Source: Mucilaginibacter_A sp965201005
GTDB taxonomy: Bacteria > Bacteroidota > Bacteroidia > Sphingobacteriales > Sphingobacteriaceae
Length of the DNA stretch: 64,000 nt
Direction of reading: 5' to 3'
Assembly (NCBI RefSeq): GCF_965201005.1
Contig: NZ_OZ241747.1
Span: 2,046,001 to 2,110,000 of the forward strand
Every line of letters starts with the position of its first letter. Position 1 is the first letter of the stretch. Shown piece by piece: positions 16,128 to 24,629 of this stretch. The notes below the pieces were generated by a model that worked only from the letters and a program-made list of their open reading frames with translations, did no database searches and was not told where the DNA came from. A program made the translations under genes and the position numbers.

Positions 16128-17258
16128 ATGCATATTATCGCCCAAATATTTTTAAAGTTTTTGCAGATGGTCTGGGAAATTTCCTGGGGGCTGGCGTTCG
16201 GCTTTATCCTTTCCTCGCTCATCCGCGCCTTTGTTTCAACAGAAACCATTTCTTCCCGCTTAGGTAAAAACACGGCCGGTTCTATCGGACTGGCTACTTT
16301 TTTTGGTGCCATTTCTTCATCCTGCTCTTACGCGGCGGCCTCTATGGCCCGAACGCTGGTGATGAAAGGTGCCACATGGCCCAACGCGGTTGCTTTTTTG
16401 GTATCCAGCACCAACCTGGTTTTTGAAATTTTTATCATAATAGTAACCTTGCTGGGCTGGGCTTTTTTCGGTGGTGAAATTATTGGCGGCTTTATTTTCA
16501 TCCTGCTTTCTGCGGCTTTGCTGGTTTGGCTTTTCCCGAAATCAATCCAAAAAGAAGCCAGAGAAAAAGCCGGGCAAAATGATACCGGTGATGGTCCTCA
16601 TGCACATCATCACGGCAGCGAAATGGCGGATATGGATCACGATCAAGCCATTAAAATGCCCGAAAAAACCACTTTAAAACAAAAATTAACGCAGGCGAGC
16701 GGCCATTTTTATATGGATGTAACGATGGTTGGCAAAGATATTTTAATCGGCATCACCCTGTCGGCCATTGTGATGGTTTTGGTGCCGCAAGCATTTTGGA
16801 AAGGACTGTTTTTAAGCGGAAACAGCACTGTTCCGCATATTTTTGTTTTGGCCTGGAATGTACTCATCGGCATTTTGATTGCCATTTTTGCCTTTGTTTG
16901 TTCGGTAGGCAACATTGTGATGGCCAATGTATTATGGCAGGGCGGCATTTCTTTCGGCGGTGTTGTCGCGTTCATCCTTTCCGATTTGATCACGATACCG
17001 ATGCTACTGGTTTATCGCAAGTATTTCGGACAAAAAACAATGTGGTATTTACTCGGTATTTTAGGTTTGAGCATTTTTGTTACCGCTTTGATCGTTGATG
17101 TTACTTTTGAAAGTTTACATTGGATACCAAAATCGCCAAGCCAAAACCTGCAAATGCAACATTGGAAGTTTGAGTGGAATTATGCCAGCTGGCTCAGTCT
17201 GTTCTTTATTCCGGTTTCCATTGTCTATTTTTTCATCGGTAAAAGAAGCATGAAATAA
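16128..17258 (+). CDS. SO_0444/YraQ-type permease, likely metal efflux
   Basis: 376 residues with about eight to ten membrane helices in two repeats: GLATFFGAISSSCSYAAASM in the first and VCSVGNIVMANVLWQGGISFG in the second. The central loop is His- and Asp-rich (HAHHHGSEMADMDHDQ), a likely metal sensor or binding segment. The family is annotated as Cu/Zn efflux (SO_0444) or YraQ permease; an HMA protein directly upstream supports metal export. The final residues FIGKRSMK are encoded by the dispersed motif (17238), 7 bases before the stop codon. Confidence 0.85.
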   Translation: MHIIAQIFLKFLQMVWEISWGLAFGFILSSLIRAFVSTETISSRLGKNTAGSIGLATFFGAISSSCSYAAASMARTLVMKGATWPNAVAFLVSSTNLVFEIFIIIVTLLGWAFFGGEIIGGFIFILLSAALLVWLFPKSIQKEAREKAGQNDTGDGPHAHHHGSEMADMDHDQAIKMPEKTTLKQKLTQASGHFYMDVTMVGKDILIGITLSAIVMVLVPQAFWKGLFLSGNSTVPHIFVLAWNVLIGILIAIFAFVCSVGNIVMANVLWQGGISFGGVVAFILSDLITIPMLLVYRKYFGQKTMWYLLGILGLSIFVTALIVDVTFESLHWIPKSPSQNLQMQHWKFEWNYASWLSLFFIPVSIVYFFIGKRSMK

Positions 17259-17283
17259 TTTTTATGTTTTAAGCTGAATTACG

Positions 17284-17297
17284 ATGCTGTTTTTACC
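17284..17297 (-). repeat. Dispersed motif (AC form)
   Basis: ATGCTGTTTTTACC followed by GGTATAAATTTG, in the gap between the permease and the cytochrome. A decayed relative (CTTAGGTGATAGAAGAT) lies at 17342-17358. Confidence 0.8.
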
Positions 17298-17368
17298 GGT
17301 ATAAATTTGCGCTGCTGTTTTGTTTTGGGCCGGGCCACAATCTTAGGTGATAGAAGATCGGCAGAATC

Positions 17369-18514
17369 ATGGAAATCGGCCTGTTTTTCGGCTTATCTTT
17401 GCCCCGTCAAACCAACAGCATGAAACACCGGCCGGAAAAAGAAGTTGTAAAAGCCCTTGTCAAAATTACGCGTTACACCATTTTTGTATCGCTGCTGCTG
17501 GTTTTGGCCATGATGATTTTTAGCGGTTATGTTTTTTCGCTTCGCGGAGGAATGGCGGCCGGGCAAAACCTGTCGCCTGTAAACGCTACGCCGCACGCGG
17601 CATTGGCCGCTCCGGCTGATGCGACAACCGCGGGCACTGAAAAACCCCTTCCGCCGGGCGTGTGGAAAGCACCGGATGCAGCAACAATCCCCGCAGGAAA
17701 GCAAGGCGAAATGATCCGTTACGGAAAAGAACTGCTGGCACATACCGCCCAATATTTTGGCCCTAAAGGAAGCATTGCCCAAATTACAAACGGCATGAAT
17801 TGCCAGAACTGCCATTTAGATGCAGGCACCAGGATTTTCGGAAACAATTACGCCGGCTTCATCGCCAGTTATCCAAAAATAAGTTCCCGAAGTGGTAAAA
17901 TGTCTCCCGCTTCTGCCCGTATTGCAGAATGTTTTGAGCGGAGTTTGGCCGGGAAAGTGCCGGATACATCCTCAAAAGAAATACAATCTATCCTGGCTTA
18001 CATGAAGTGGATTGGCCAGGGCGTGCCAAAAAAAGCAAAACTATTTGGCAACGCTACCGAGAAGCTGGCTTTTATGGACGTCGCTGCTGATCCGGCAAAA
18101 GGCAAAGCTGTTTTCATACAAAAATGCCAAAATTGCCACGGAAAAGAAGGCGAAGGTTTGCTGACTGCGGACAAAAAAGAATATCAATATCCGCCGCTTT
18201 GGGGCAAACACAGTTATAATGATGGCGCAGGTATGTACCGTTTGGGCAATTTTGCCGGTTTTGTGAAGAACAATATGCCTTATGGTGCCAGCTACCAAAA
18301 TCCGCAGTTAACGGATGAGGAAGCATGGAATGTGGCGGCTTTCGTAAATTCGCGGCCACGGCCACACAAGGACCAGCATTTGGATTGGACGGACGCCGAC
18401 AAAAAACCGATCGATTTTCCGTTCGGGCCTTATGCCGATCATTTCAGCGAAAAACAACATAAGTTCGGGCCTTTTAAGCCGATAAAAGAAGCACAGAAAA
18501 ACCAATCGATATAA
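17369..18514 (+). CDS. Dihaem cytochrome c, thiosulfate dehydrogenase (TsdA)-like
   Basis: 381 residues. Membrane anchor at about 34-56 (YTIFVSLLLVLAMMIFSGY), Ala/Pro linker, then two cytochrome c domains: haem 1 at C145-x-x-C148-H149 (NCQNCHLDAG) and haem 2 at C253-x-x-C256-H257. ARIAECFERSL (Cys188) matches the cysteine axial ligand of haem 1 in TsdA, and NNMPYGA offers Met for haem 2. TsdA couples two thiosulfates to tetrathionate, or the reverse, in the periplasm. Following DsrE, YeeE/YedE and persulfide dioxygenase genes support a sulfur role. A shorter start at 17420 (MKHRPEK) is equally possible. The C-terminus contains a motif copy (18481, IKEA). Confidence 0.8.
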   Translation: MEIGLFFGLSLPRQTNSMKHRPEKEVVKALVKITRYTIFVSLLLVLAMMIFSGYVFSLRGGMAAGQNLSPVNATPHAALAAPADATTAGTEKPLPPGVWKAPDAATIPAGKQGEMIRYGKELLAHTAQYFGPKGSIAQITNGMNCQNCHLDAGTRIFGNNYAGFIASYPKISSRSGKMSPASARIAECFERSLAGKVPDTSSKEIQSILAYMKWIGQGVPKKAKLFGNATEKLAFMDVAADPAKGKAVFIQKCQNCHGKEGEGLLTADKKEYQYPPLWGKHSYNDGAGMYRLGNFAGFVKNNMPYGASYQNPQLTDEEAWNVAAFVNSRPRPHKDQHLDWTDADKKPIDFPFGPYADHFSEKQHKFGPFKPIKEAQKNQSI

Positions 18515-18534
18515 AAAAACCAAAACCAGAAACC

Positions 18535-18987
18535 ATGAAAAAGTACACTTTAATTTTAGCGGCCTTTGCCCTGATGCTGCTGGCAAAACCGGCCACGGCA
18601 CAAACCAATGCTGTTTTTACCGGTGCAAAACCAATGCTGAAAAGCTATAACGCGCTGTATATCCTCAACTCCAATGATGATAAAAAGATCAAAGCCACGC
18701 TGCGCAACTTGGACAATGCCCTGGAAGACCCGCGTTTAAAAGGCAAACTGCATGTAGAACTGATTGCTTTTGGCGATGGCGTTTCCGTGTTTATGAAAAG
18801 CAACCCTTATGAAGAAACGCTGAAAAAACTGCAGGACAAAGGCGTGATTTTGGCGCAGTGCAGCAACACCATCCATGAACGCAAAATCGATAAAAACGAA
18901 TTGTTCGATTTTATTTCTTACGTGCCCAGCGGCAACGGCGAGATTATTTTGCGCGAATATGAAGGTTGGGCAACGGTGCACCCGTAG
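18535..18987 (+). CDS. Exported DsrE-family protein
   Basis: 150 residues with a Sec signal peptide (about 1-22, ending PATAQ). The DsrE/DsrF-like fold follows: YNALYILNSNDDKKIKATLRNL, VELIAFGDGVSVF, then GVILAQCSNTI, where the Cys takes the place of the sulfur-carrying cysteine. Exported DsrE proteins are thought to carry persulfide sulfur. It follows the TsdA-like gene by 20 bases, so a common transcript is likely. The mature N-terminus is encoded by a dispersed motif (18608, NAVFTG), and another follows the stop by 4 bases. Confidence 0.8.
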   Translation: MKKYTLILAAFALMLLAKPATAQTNAVFTGAKPMLKSYNALYILNSNDDKKIKATLRNLDNALEDPRLKGKLHVELIAFGDGVSVFMKSNPYEETLKKLQDKGVILAQCSNTIHERKIDKNELFDFISYVPSGNGEIILREYEGWATVHP

Positions 18988-18991
18988 TTGA

Positions 18992-19120
18992 ATGCTTCTT
19001 TTATCACCTGTTTTTTAGAAGATTGACAGAGGCGCAGGACAAATAACCACTTGTGTGCGGCTGCCCGGCAAAACTCTCGGAGACTTGATCAAACGAAAAA
19101 AAGTATGATAAAAGAAGCAT
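18992..19120. repeat. Outward-facing pair of dispersed motifs
   Basis: Reverse GA form at 18992-19005 (then ACCTGTTTTTT) and forward GA form at 19107-19120. The cores are complementary over 14 bases across a 101-base spacer. The region between has no recognisable gene. Confidence 0.8.
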
Positions 19121-19194
19121 TTGCCGATCAGCAAACCTGCAGTTTTTGAACGTTAAATCTATTTTGCCAAGTTTTAAAAATTCGATACAACAAA

Positions 19195-20115
19195 ATGTCA
19201 ATCCTGAGAAACAAACTTCTGACTGTTGCCACCATCATCGCCACAAATACAACTGTAAAAGCGCAGGACCACCGTTTTGATCCGCCCTGGAACAAGCCGC
19301 CTGAAAGCAAAGTGATGTTTACCGTGCCTGGTGTGGACAACGTACCGGATTTGTTTGGCGACATCAACAACCCGCAGTTGGTGGTGTTTTTTGCAGGAAA
19401 CCAGTTTATGTGTATTGATGATTTGCTGGCGGCTTTCAAAAAACAACATCCGCAGTATCAGCGCATTTTTGTCGAAACGTTGCCGCCGGGGATTTTGGCC
19501 AAACAAATTGAAGGCGGCTCCATCACGATCGGCAACATGCGCATCACCCTGAAACCTGATGTTTACACGGCCGGGAAAACCCGTACCGACCAGATGCCGC
19601 AATATTTTAGCAAAACGGAAGCTTATGCGTACAACCGTTTGGCTTTGATCGTTCAAAAAGGTAACCCGAAACAGGTAAAAGCGTTGAAAGATTTGGGTCG
19701 AAAAGATGTGCGCGTAAGTATGCCCAACCCGGCCTGGGAAGGAATTGGCAAACGGATTGAAGAAGCGTACGTAAAAGCCGGTGGCGAAACGCTGCGCAAA
19801 ACAATTATGGAGGACAAAGTGAAAGATTCCACAACTTTTCTAACGCAAATCCATCACCGGCAATCACCAATGCGGATACTTTATGATCAAAGTGATGCCG
19901 CACCGGTTTGGTATTCGGAAGCGTTTTATCAGCAGCTGATTGGCCATCCAACGGAACTGATCGAGATTTCGGCAAAGGAAAATATTGCAGCTACTTATGT
20001 TGCCGGACAGCTAAAAACTGCGCCGCACTTGCAGGCCGCCAAAGATTTCATGGGTTTTTTGATGAGTGATACGGCGAAATCGATTTATCGAAAATATGGG
20101 TTTACAACGAAGTAA
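19195..20115 (+). CDS. Orphan periplasmic solute-binding protein
   Basis: 306 residues: Sec signal peptide (about 1-23, ending TVKAQ) and a type II periplasmic-binding fold related to ModA/sulfate-binding proteins (VVFFAGNQFMCIDDLLAAFKK, GNMRITLKPDVY, then RLALIVQKGNP and VSMPNPAWEGIGKRI). The ligand cannot be read from sequence; an oxyanion or a sulfur anion would fit the neighbours. No ABC permease or ATPase gene is in the neighbourhood, so it may serve as a sensor or chaperone rather than a transporter part. Confidence 0.7.
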   Translation: MSILRNKLLTVATIIATNTTVKAQDHRFDPPWNKPPESKVMFTVPGVDNVPDLFGDINNPQLVVFFAGNQFMCIDDLLAAFKKQHPQYQRIFVETLPPGILAKQIEGGSITIGNMRITLKPDVYTAGKTRTDQMPQYFSKTEAYAYNRLALIVQKGNPKQVKALKDLGRKDVRVSMPNPAWEGIGKRIEEAYVKAGGETLRKTIMEDKVKDSTTFLTQIHHRQSPMRILYDQSDAAPVWYSEAFYQQLIGHPTELIEISAKENIAATYVAGQLKTAPHLQAAKDFMGFLMSDTAKSIYRKYGFTTK

Positions 20116-20122
20116 GCGGTAC

Positions 20123-20194
20123 ATGCTTCTTTTACCACTATAAATTTCAACTCAAAATCAAATTTTACCAAATTTTAGGTGCTAAAAACAGCAT
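20123..20194. repeat. Outward-facing mixed pair of dispersed motifs
   Basis: Reverse GA form at 20123-20136 (ACTATAAATTTC after it), 7 bases past the stop, and forward AC form at 20181-20194 (AAATTTTAGG before it). The two forms mispair only at the dinucleotide where they differ. Confidence 0.85.
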
Positions 20195-20224
20195 CGGCCA
20201 AAGTATTTGTTTATATATGCATTG

Positions 20225-20728
20225 ATGGAACCTGCCACCCGGTTAGCACTTCAATACAAACCCGAAACAGTGAAAATTTTGTTTATTGGCGAAGCTCCGG
20301 GCCGGGCCGATAAAAACTTTTACCTGGGCAACAATAATTTGTACCGCACTGTATTTGTGGCTTTTAAAGAACTTTATGGCGGGTTTTCCTCTCGGGAAGA
20401 ATTTCTGGCTTTCTTTAAAGCTGCAGGCTGCTTTCTGGATCATTTGGGTTTGGAACATACCGAACGCCATGATATGGAAAAACGGAAATCCAACCGGCAG
20501 AACGGCATCATCAGCCTGAGTGAAAAACTAAAACGCTATCAGCCCGAAACCGTGATCATTGTAATGAAAGCGTTGGAAAAACAGTTGCAGCAGGCAATTG
20601 ATTTATCCGGGATAAAAACCATCAAACAGCAAACCACGGTTTCGTACCCTGCGGGCAGCAACACCAATTATTTAGCTTGCGTTAGTGGTTTGGTCGCCAT
20701 TTTGCAAACAGCGGTTGATTTGGGCTGA
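20225..20728 (+). CDS. Uracil-DNA-glycosylase-like protein
   Basis: 167 residues. ILFIGEAPGRADKNFYLG near the N-terminus resembles motif 1 (GEAPG) of family 4/5 uracil-DNA glycosylases, and TVIIVMKALEKQL sits where the second core strand is expected. The Fe-S cysteines of family 4 and the final HPS motif are missing, so catalytic activity is doubtful. I use the ATG at 20225, not the in-frame TTG at 20207. It interrupts the sulfur gene run without an obvious link. Confidence 0.5.
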   Translation: MEPATRLALQYKPETVKILFIGEAPGRADKNFYLGNNNLYRTVFVAFKELYGGFSSREEFLAFFKAAGCFLDHLGLEHTERHDMEKRKSNRQNGIISLSEKLKRYQPETVIIVMKALEKQLQQAIDLSGIKTIKQQTTVSYPAGSNTNYLACVSGLVAILQTAVDLG

Positions 20729-20865
20729 TACTGTTTTTATGGGTATAAAATCAGCCTGTGTTTTTTAAAAATCACTAAAAAATACTTTACTCAAACCTGC
20801 ATTTGGCGGATTTTTGCCTCTGATGGGTATCTTTGTTTGCACCGGCACTTTAAAAAAACATAAAA

Positions 20866-21426
20866 ATGGATTTAATTAAACAACCCTGGTCCTGGTATGT
20901 GGCCGGCCCGCTTATCGGTCTGGTAGTGCCGGCATTGCTGCTTTTGGGCAACAAAATGTTCGGTATTTCTTCGTCGCTGCGGCATGTTTGTGCAGCGTGT
21001 TTTCCTGCAAATATTTCTTTTTTTAAGTACGATTGGAAGCAGGAAAGCTGGAATCTGTTTTTTGCCGCCGGGATTATTTTAGGTGGATTCTTGGCCACGT
21101 ACCTGCTTTCTGTTCCCGGCCCGGTTCAAATCAACCCCGCTACAACAGCACTTTTGCAGCGTGAAGGTGTAAAAGATTTTACCGGATTGCTGCCACAGGA
21201 TATTTTCAGCTTTCAGCAATTGTTTACGCTGAGGGGATTTATCTTTATCGTTGTCGGCGGCTTTCTGGTTGGTTTTGGCACACGTTACGCTGGCGGATGC
21301 ACTTCCGGCCATGCAATAATGGGCATTTCGTCGCTGCAATGGCCTTCGCTGGTGGCAACCTGCTGTTTCATGATCGGCGGTTTCATCAGCACCTGGTTTA
21401 TTTTGCCTTGCCTCATCAAACTTTAA
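20866..21426 (+). CDS. YeeE/YedE family transporter, first half
   Basis: 186 residues, about four or five membrane helices. The YeeE/YedE (DUF395) signature is visible: GFLVGFGTRYAGGCTSGHAIMGISSLQ, with the cysteine that in thiosulfate importers passes thiosulfate through the pore. The family splits into two half-size genes in Bacteroidota; the second half follows 6 bases later. It should import thiosulfate or another sulfur compound into the cytoplasm for the persulfide dioxygenase downstream. Confidence 0.88.
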   Translation: MDLIKQPWSWYVAGPLIGLVVPALLLLGNKMFGISSSLRHVCAACFPANISFFKYDWKQESWNLFFAAGIILGGFLATYLLSVPGPVQINPATTALLQREGVKDFTGLLPQDIFSFQQLFTLRGFIFIVVGGFLVGFGTRYAGGCTSGHAIMGISSLQWPSLVATCCFMIGGFISTWFILPCLIKL

Positions 21427-21432
21427 TCAGCC

Positions 21433-21843
21433 GTGAAAAACATAAAATATTTGTTGATCGGGGTGCTGTTTGGCATCGTGCTGGTCAAATCAGAAGTGAT
21501 CTCCTGGTTCCGCATCCAGGAAATGTTCAGGCTGCAGGCTTTTCACATGTACGGCGTTATCGGCAGTGCCATTTTGGTTGGGATGATTTCGATCCAGCTC
21601 ATCAAACGCCTTAACATTAAAACAATACATCAAGAAGAAGTTATCATTCCTGATAAGAAATTTAATTGGGGCAATGTTTTTGGCGGATTAATTTTCGGTC
21701 TTGGCTGGGCGATCACCGGTGCTTGTCCGGGACCGCTTTTTGCCCAGATCGGCAGTGGTTTTATAGTGGTCATCGTTACGCTTTTAAGTGCCGTCGGCGG
21801 TACTTGGTTTTACGGTTTGGTCCGTGAGAAACTACCGCATTAA
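21433..21843 (+). CDS. YeeE/YedE family transporter, second half (DUF6691 type)
   Basis: 136 residues with four membrane helices and the second conserved cysteine motif LGWAITGACPGPLFAQIG. The start is GTG at 21433, 6 bases after the stop of the first half; no ATG fits. The two halves would assemble into one transporter. The following persulfide dioxygenase gene starts 57 bases downstream, with a dispersed motif in its leader. Confidence 0.87.
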   Translation: MKNIKYLLIGVLFGIVLVKSEVISWFRIQEMFRLQAFHMYGVIGSAILVGMISIQLIKRLNIKTIHQEEVIIPDKKFNWGNVFGGLIFGLGWAITGACPGPLFAQIGSGFIVVIVTLLSAVGGTWFYGLVREKLPH

Positions 21844-21881
21844 CAGCTTATAGGTTTTAAACAAAACACTAATTTTTACCC

Positions 21882-21895
21882 GATAAAAACAGCAT
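21882..21895 (+). repeat. Dispersed motif in the leader of the persulfide dioxygenase gene
   Basis: GATAAAAACAGCAT, ending 5 bases before the ATG at 21901 and preceded by AATTTTTACCC. It occupies the place of a ribosome binding site. Confidence 0.85.
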
Positions 21896-21900
21896 TCCGA

Positions 21901-23244
21901 ATGAAGATTGAACAATTTGAAGATAAAGACTTATCGCATTATTCGTATGCAATTTTAAGCGAATGTGCGGCTGAGATTGTATTGATCGACCCGTCAAGAA
22001 ATATTGCGCCATACCTGCATTTTGCCCAAAAAAACGAAGCCAGGATCATCGGTGTGATCGAAACGCACCCGCACGCCGATTTTGTGAGCGGACATCTGGA
22101 ACTGCATCAGGCTACCGGGGCCGCGCTGTATTGTTCTAAACTGTTGCAGGCCGCTTATCCGCATCAAACTTTTGATGATGGTGATGTAATTTCCTTCGGG
22201 AAAATCAAATTAAAAGCTTTGAACACACCGGGTCATTCGCCAGACAGTATTTGTATCGTGCTGGAACACAGCGGGAAAGATCATGCTGTTTTTACCGGCG
22301 ATACTTTGTTCATCGGCGATTGCGGCCGCCCGGATTTGCGCGAAACTGCCGGTGCCTTAACGGCCGCGCGCGAAGATTTGGCCAAACAGCTATATCATTC
22401 TTTACGCAACAAACTGATGGTTTTGGCCGATGATGTTTGGGTTTATCCGGCGCATGGTGCAGGCACTTTATGCGGAAAATCATTAGGCGAGGCCAACGCC
22501 AGCAGCATCGGTGCCGAGAAAAAGGGCAACTGGAGTCTGGCCGCTCAATCCGAAGAAGCTTTTGTAAAAACTTTGCTGGAAGACCAGCCGTTTGTGCCCA
22601 AATATTTTCCGTTTGATGTGGAACTGAACAAAAAAGGTGCGCCGGTTTTGGCAGGTTCCATCCAAAAAATTGAGATAAAAACCGGTGATGATTTGTCCTT
22701 CCTCAACCCAAAAACCCTGATTGTGGACACGCGCCCTGCGGAAATGTTCAGAAACCGGCATCTGCCAAATTCGATCAACCTGCTGACCAGCGGAAAGCTG
22801 GAAACCTGGATGGGCGCAATTGTGGCTCCTGGTACGCCGTTTTATTTGGTTGCAGCAAGCGCGGACGGGCTAAAAGAGGTGCTGGACCGCGTGGCAAAAA
22901 TTGGTTATGAGGTTTTTGTTGAGGCCGCATTTGTATTTAAACAAGGCAATTTAAAAGCTGATGTATTTGATCTTTCGGAGTTTGAAAAGCGGCCTGATGA
23001 TTTTCAGATTGTAGATGTCCGGAACTATACAGAGCGCAAAGAGCAGCCCGGATTTGCTGGTTCGATCCATATCCCGCTGCCGGAACTGACAGAAAGAGTG
23101 AACGAAATCCCAACGGAAAAGCCGGTTGTGGTGCATTGCGCCGGTGGTTACCGCAGCGCGGCAGGTGCCAGCATAATCAAAAATTTACTGCCTAAAAACA
23201 GCATTGTTTACGATTTGAGTACGGCCGTGCTAAAATTTATATAG
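21901..23244 (+). CDS. Persulfide dioxygenase-sulfurtransferase fusion (ETHE1/CstB-like)
   Basis: 447 residues. Metallo-beta-lactamase domain (1-245) with THPHADFVSGH (His56, His58, Asp60, His65), His112 in PGHSPD and Asp134 in FTGD, the mononuclear iron site of ETHE1-type enzymes that oxidise glutathione or bacillithiol persulfide to sulfite. Two rhodanese domains follow: 262-345, which has no active cysteine, and 360-447 with Cys413 in HCAGGYRS. This is the CstB architecture. With YeeE/YedE, DsrE and the TsdA-like cytochrome it completes a reactive-sulfur pathway. A motif (23191, LPKNSIV) lies near the end and another (23244) overlaps the stop codon. Confidence 0.9.
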   Translation: MKIEQFEDKDLSHYSYAILSECAAEIVLIDPSRNIAPYLHFAQKNEARIIGVIETHPHADFVSGHLELHQATGAALYCSKLLQAAYPHQTFDDGDVISFGKIKLKALNTPGHSPDSICIVLEHSGKDHAVFTGDTLFIGDCGRPDLRETAGALTAAREDLAKQLYHSLRNKLMVLADDVWVYPAHGAGTLCGKSLGEANASSIGAEKKGNWSLAAQSEEAFVKTLLEDQPFVPKYFPFDVELNKKGAPVLAGSIQKIEIKTGDDLSFLNPKTLIVDTRPAEMFRNRHLPNSINLLTSGKLETWMGAIVAPGTPFYLVAASADGLKEVLDRVAKIGYEVFVEAAFVFKQGNLKADVFDLSEFEKRPDDFQIVDVRNYTERKEQPGFAGSIHIPLPELTERVNEIPTEKPVVVHCAGGYRSAAGASIIKNLLPKNSIVYDLSTAVLKFI

Positions 23245-23257
23245 GTAAAAACAGCAT
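23244..23257 (+). repeat. Dispersed motif overlapping the persulfide dioxygenase stop
   Basis: GGTAAAAACAGCAT, its first G being the last base of the TAG stop; preceded by AAAATTTATATA, which is part of the coding end. Confidence 0.85.
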
Positions 23258-23494
23258 TGGTTCCGGTTTCTGCGCATTATTTTTTGTGCCGAAAATTTCG
23301 CAGCCGTACACCGATTATAAAGCAAAAAAAACAGCTACAGTGATATTAAGCTGATTTTTGCTCTTTTTACCAATAAAAATATGTTTTGAAACATTCAATC
23401 AGTTAGCGTAAATTTTTGTTAGGTTGATAATTATTTCAATAAGAAAGTAAATTTCAATATTTGATAATCATCAATAAAAAACTATACTGATTAA

Positions 23495-24550
23495 ATGTTA
23501 ACAAACTTACAAGCGGAAAAAGAACAGGATTTTATTTTAGAGGAACAGCCGGGCCTGGTTTTAGGCATAGATATGGTCAGTTTGATTGGCAGACCGCATT
23601 TGTTTTGCAGATATTGTGATACACGTGAAGGTTTTACCGTTGTACCGCTCGGAACGATGACGATGCAGGCCGATGGTCGCGTTACCGGTTATAGTCACCC
23701 GAACGAAGGTTTTTGGCAGCCTTATGAATATGGCACGGTTGCGGCAGATGAAGGTTTTGCTTTTGTAGGGGCGGGCAATCGGTTTATCCCAAGTTCTACC
23801 TGGCAGCAAACTTTTGCCGGTATGCCCATTGGTTTTTACTGCGGAGAGCCCGAAATGCCCCAGAAATTGTGCCTGGTGCCCACTGCTCAAAAAAAGGGTG
23901 ATAAAAACATTGTTTATGTAATTGCCACGTGCCTGCCTTTTTTCCGGAAAACCATCCCAAAATTATTGCAGGAATTGCTTGCTGAAGGAATATCACCTTC
24001 GCAAATAAAAGTGGTCATAAACGGTTGCAGGGAAAATGCAGATGAGGTAGTTGACGGCGTGGATTATGCTTATAGCACGCACAATGCCTGGGAGTTAACA
24101 GCTTTGTATGAAGCACCATTGCGCTGGCAGTTTGATTATGCCATGCTGATCCATGACACGAACGAAATTTACCCGGGTTTTAAGCGAAGGGTAGAAAGTT
24201 TCAACACGCATTTAAACTGGGATCATCTGCCGGCCACACCAATGGCGCGCTGCCTGCTGGGTTTGTATGCACATGATTTTTTGCTGCGGACGAACGATTG
24301 GCTAAGAAAAATTGATAACATCAGCAAAAAAGATGCAATCATTGCGGAAGTAGCGGGAGAGCTGATCCATCGGGCCAAATCTGTTTTGGTGATGGGTGAC
24401 CCGGAAAATAATGGCGGCATACGCGCAACACAATGGCGCGAAACGGCCGACTTTTTTAACTCCGGAACGATGCGGGTGCGCAGGGTTTTCCCGTCCATCA
24501 ACCTGCACAAATTTACGCATGTAGAATTATCGGACGCGTTAAGTTTGTGA
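23495..24550 (+). CDS. Uncharacterised protein with a glycosyltransferase-A-like C-terminal half
   Basis: 351 residues, no signal peptide or membrane helix. The N-terminal half (about 20-120) is beta-rich and Gly/aromatic-rich (FCRYCDTREGFTVVPLG, GYSHPNEGFWQPYEYG). From about 135 it reads like a GT-A nucleotide-sugar fold: IVYVIATCLPFFRKTIPKLL, QIKVVINGCRENADE, and YAMLIHDTNEIYPGF, where HDTN could take the DxD place. I do not recognise the family. It stands alone between the sulfur island and a convergent SDR gene, behind a 250-base leader with no clear promoter. Confidence 0.7.
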   Translation: MLTNLQAEKEQDFILEEQPGLVLGIDMVSLIGRPHLFCRYCDTREGFTVVPLGTMTMQADGRVTGYSHPNEGFWQPYEYGTVAADEGFAFVGAGNRFIPSSTWQQTFAGMPIGFYCGEPEMPQKLCLVPTAQKKGDKNIVYVIATCLPFFRKTIPKLLQELLAEGISPSQIKVVINGCRENADEVVDGVDYAYSTHNAWELTALYEAPLRWQFDYAMLIHDTNEIYPGFKRRVESFNTHLNWDHLPATPMARCLLGLYAHDFLLRTNDWLRKIDNISKKDAIIAEVAGELIHRAKSVLVMGDPENNGGIRATQWRETADFFNSGTMRVRRVFPSINLHKFTHVELSDALSL

Positions 24551-24568
24551 TTTTTTTAAAAAAACAGG

Positions 24569-24614
24569 CATAAAAGAAGCATGGACATTTTGTAAAGTCC
24601 ATGCTTTTTTTATG
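24569..24614. terminator. Bidirectional terminator hairpin built from the dispersed motif
   Basis: CATAAAAGAAGCATGGAC and GTCCATGCTTTTTTTATG form an 18-bp stem with one mismatch and a 10-base loop between convergent genes. One arm is an exact GA-form core; the other differs from it at a single base. Confidence 0.85.
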
Positions 24615-24629
24615 GGGTAAATTTCAGGC

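Noticed and set aside
22283..22296. Motif copy inside the persulfide dioxygenase (HAVFTGD)
   Set aside because: VFTGD is a conserved metal-site motif of this enzyme family, so this copy may be coincidence; it is kept in the list but should not be counted as independent evidence.
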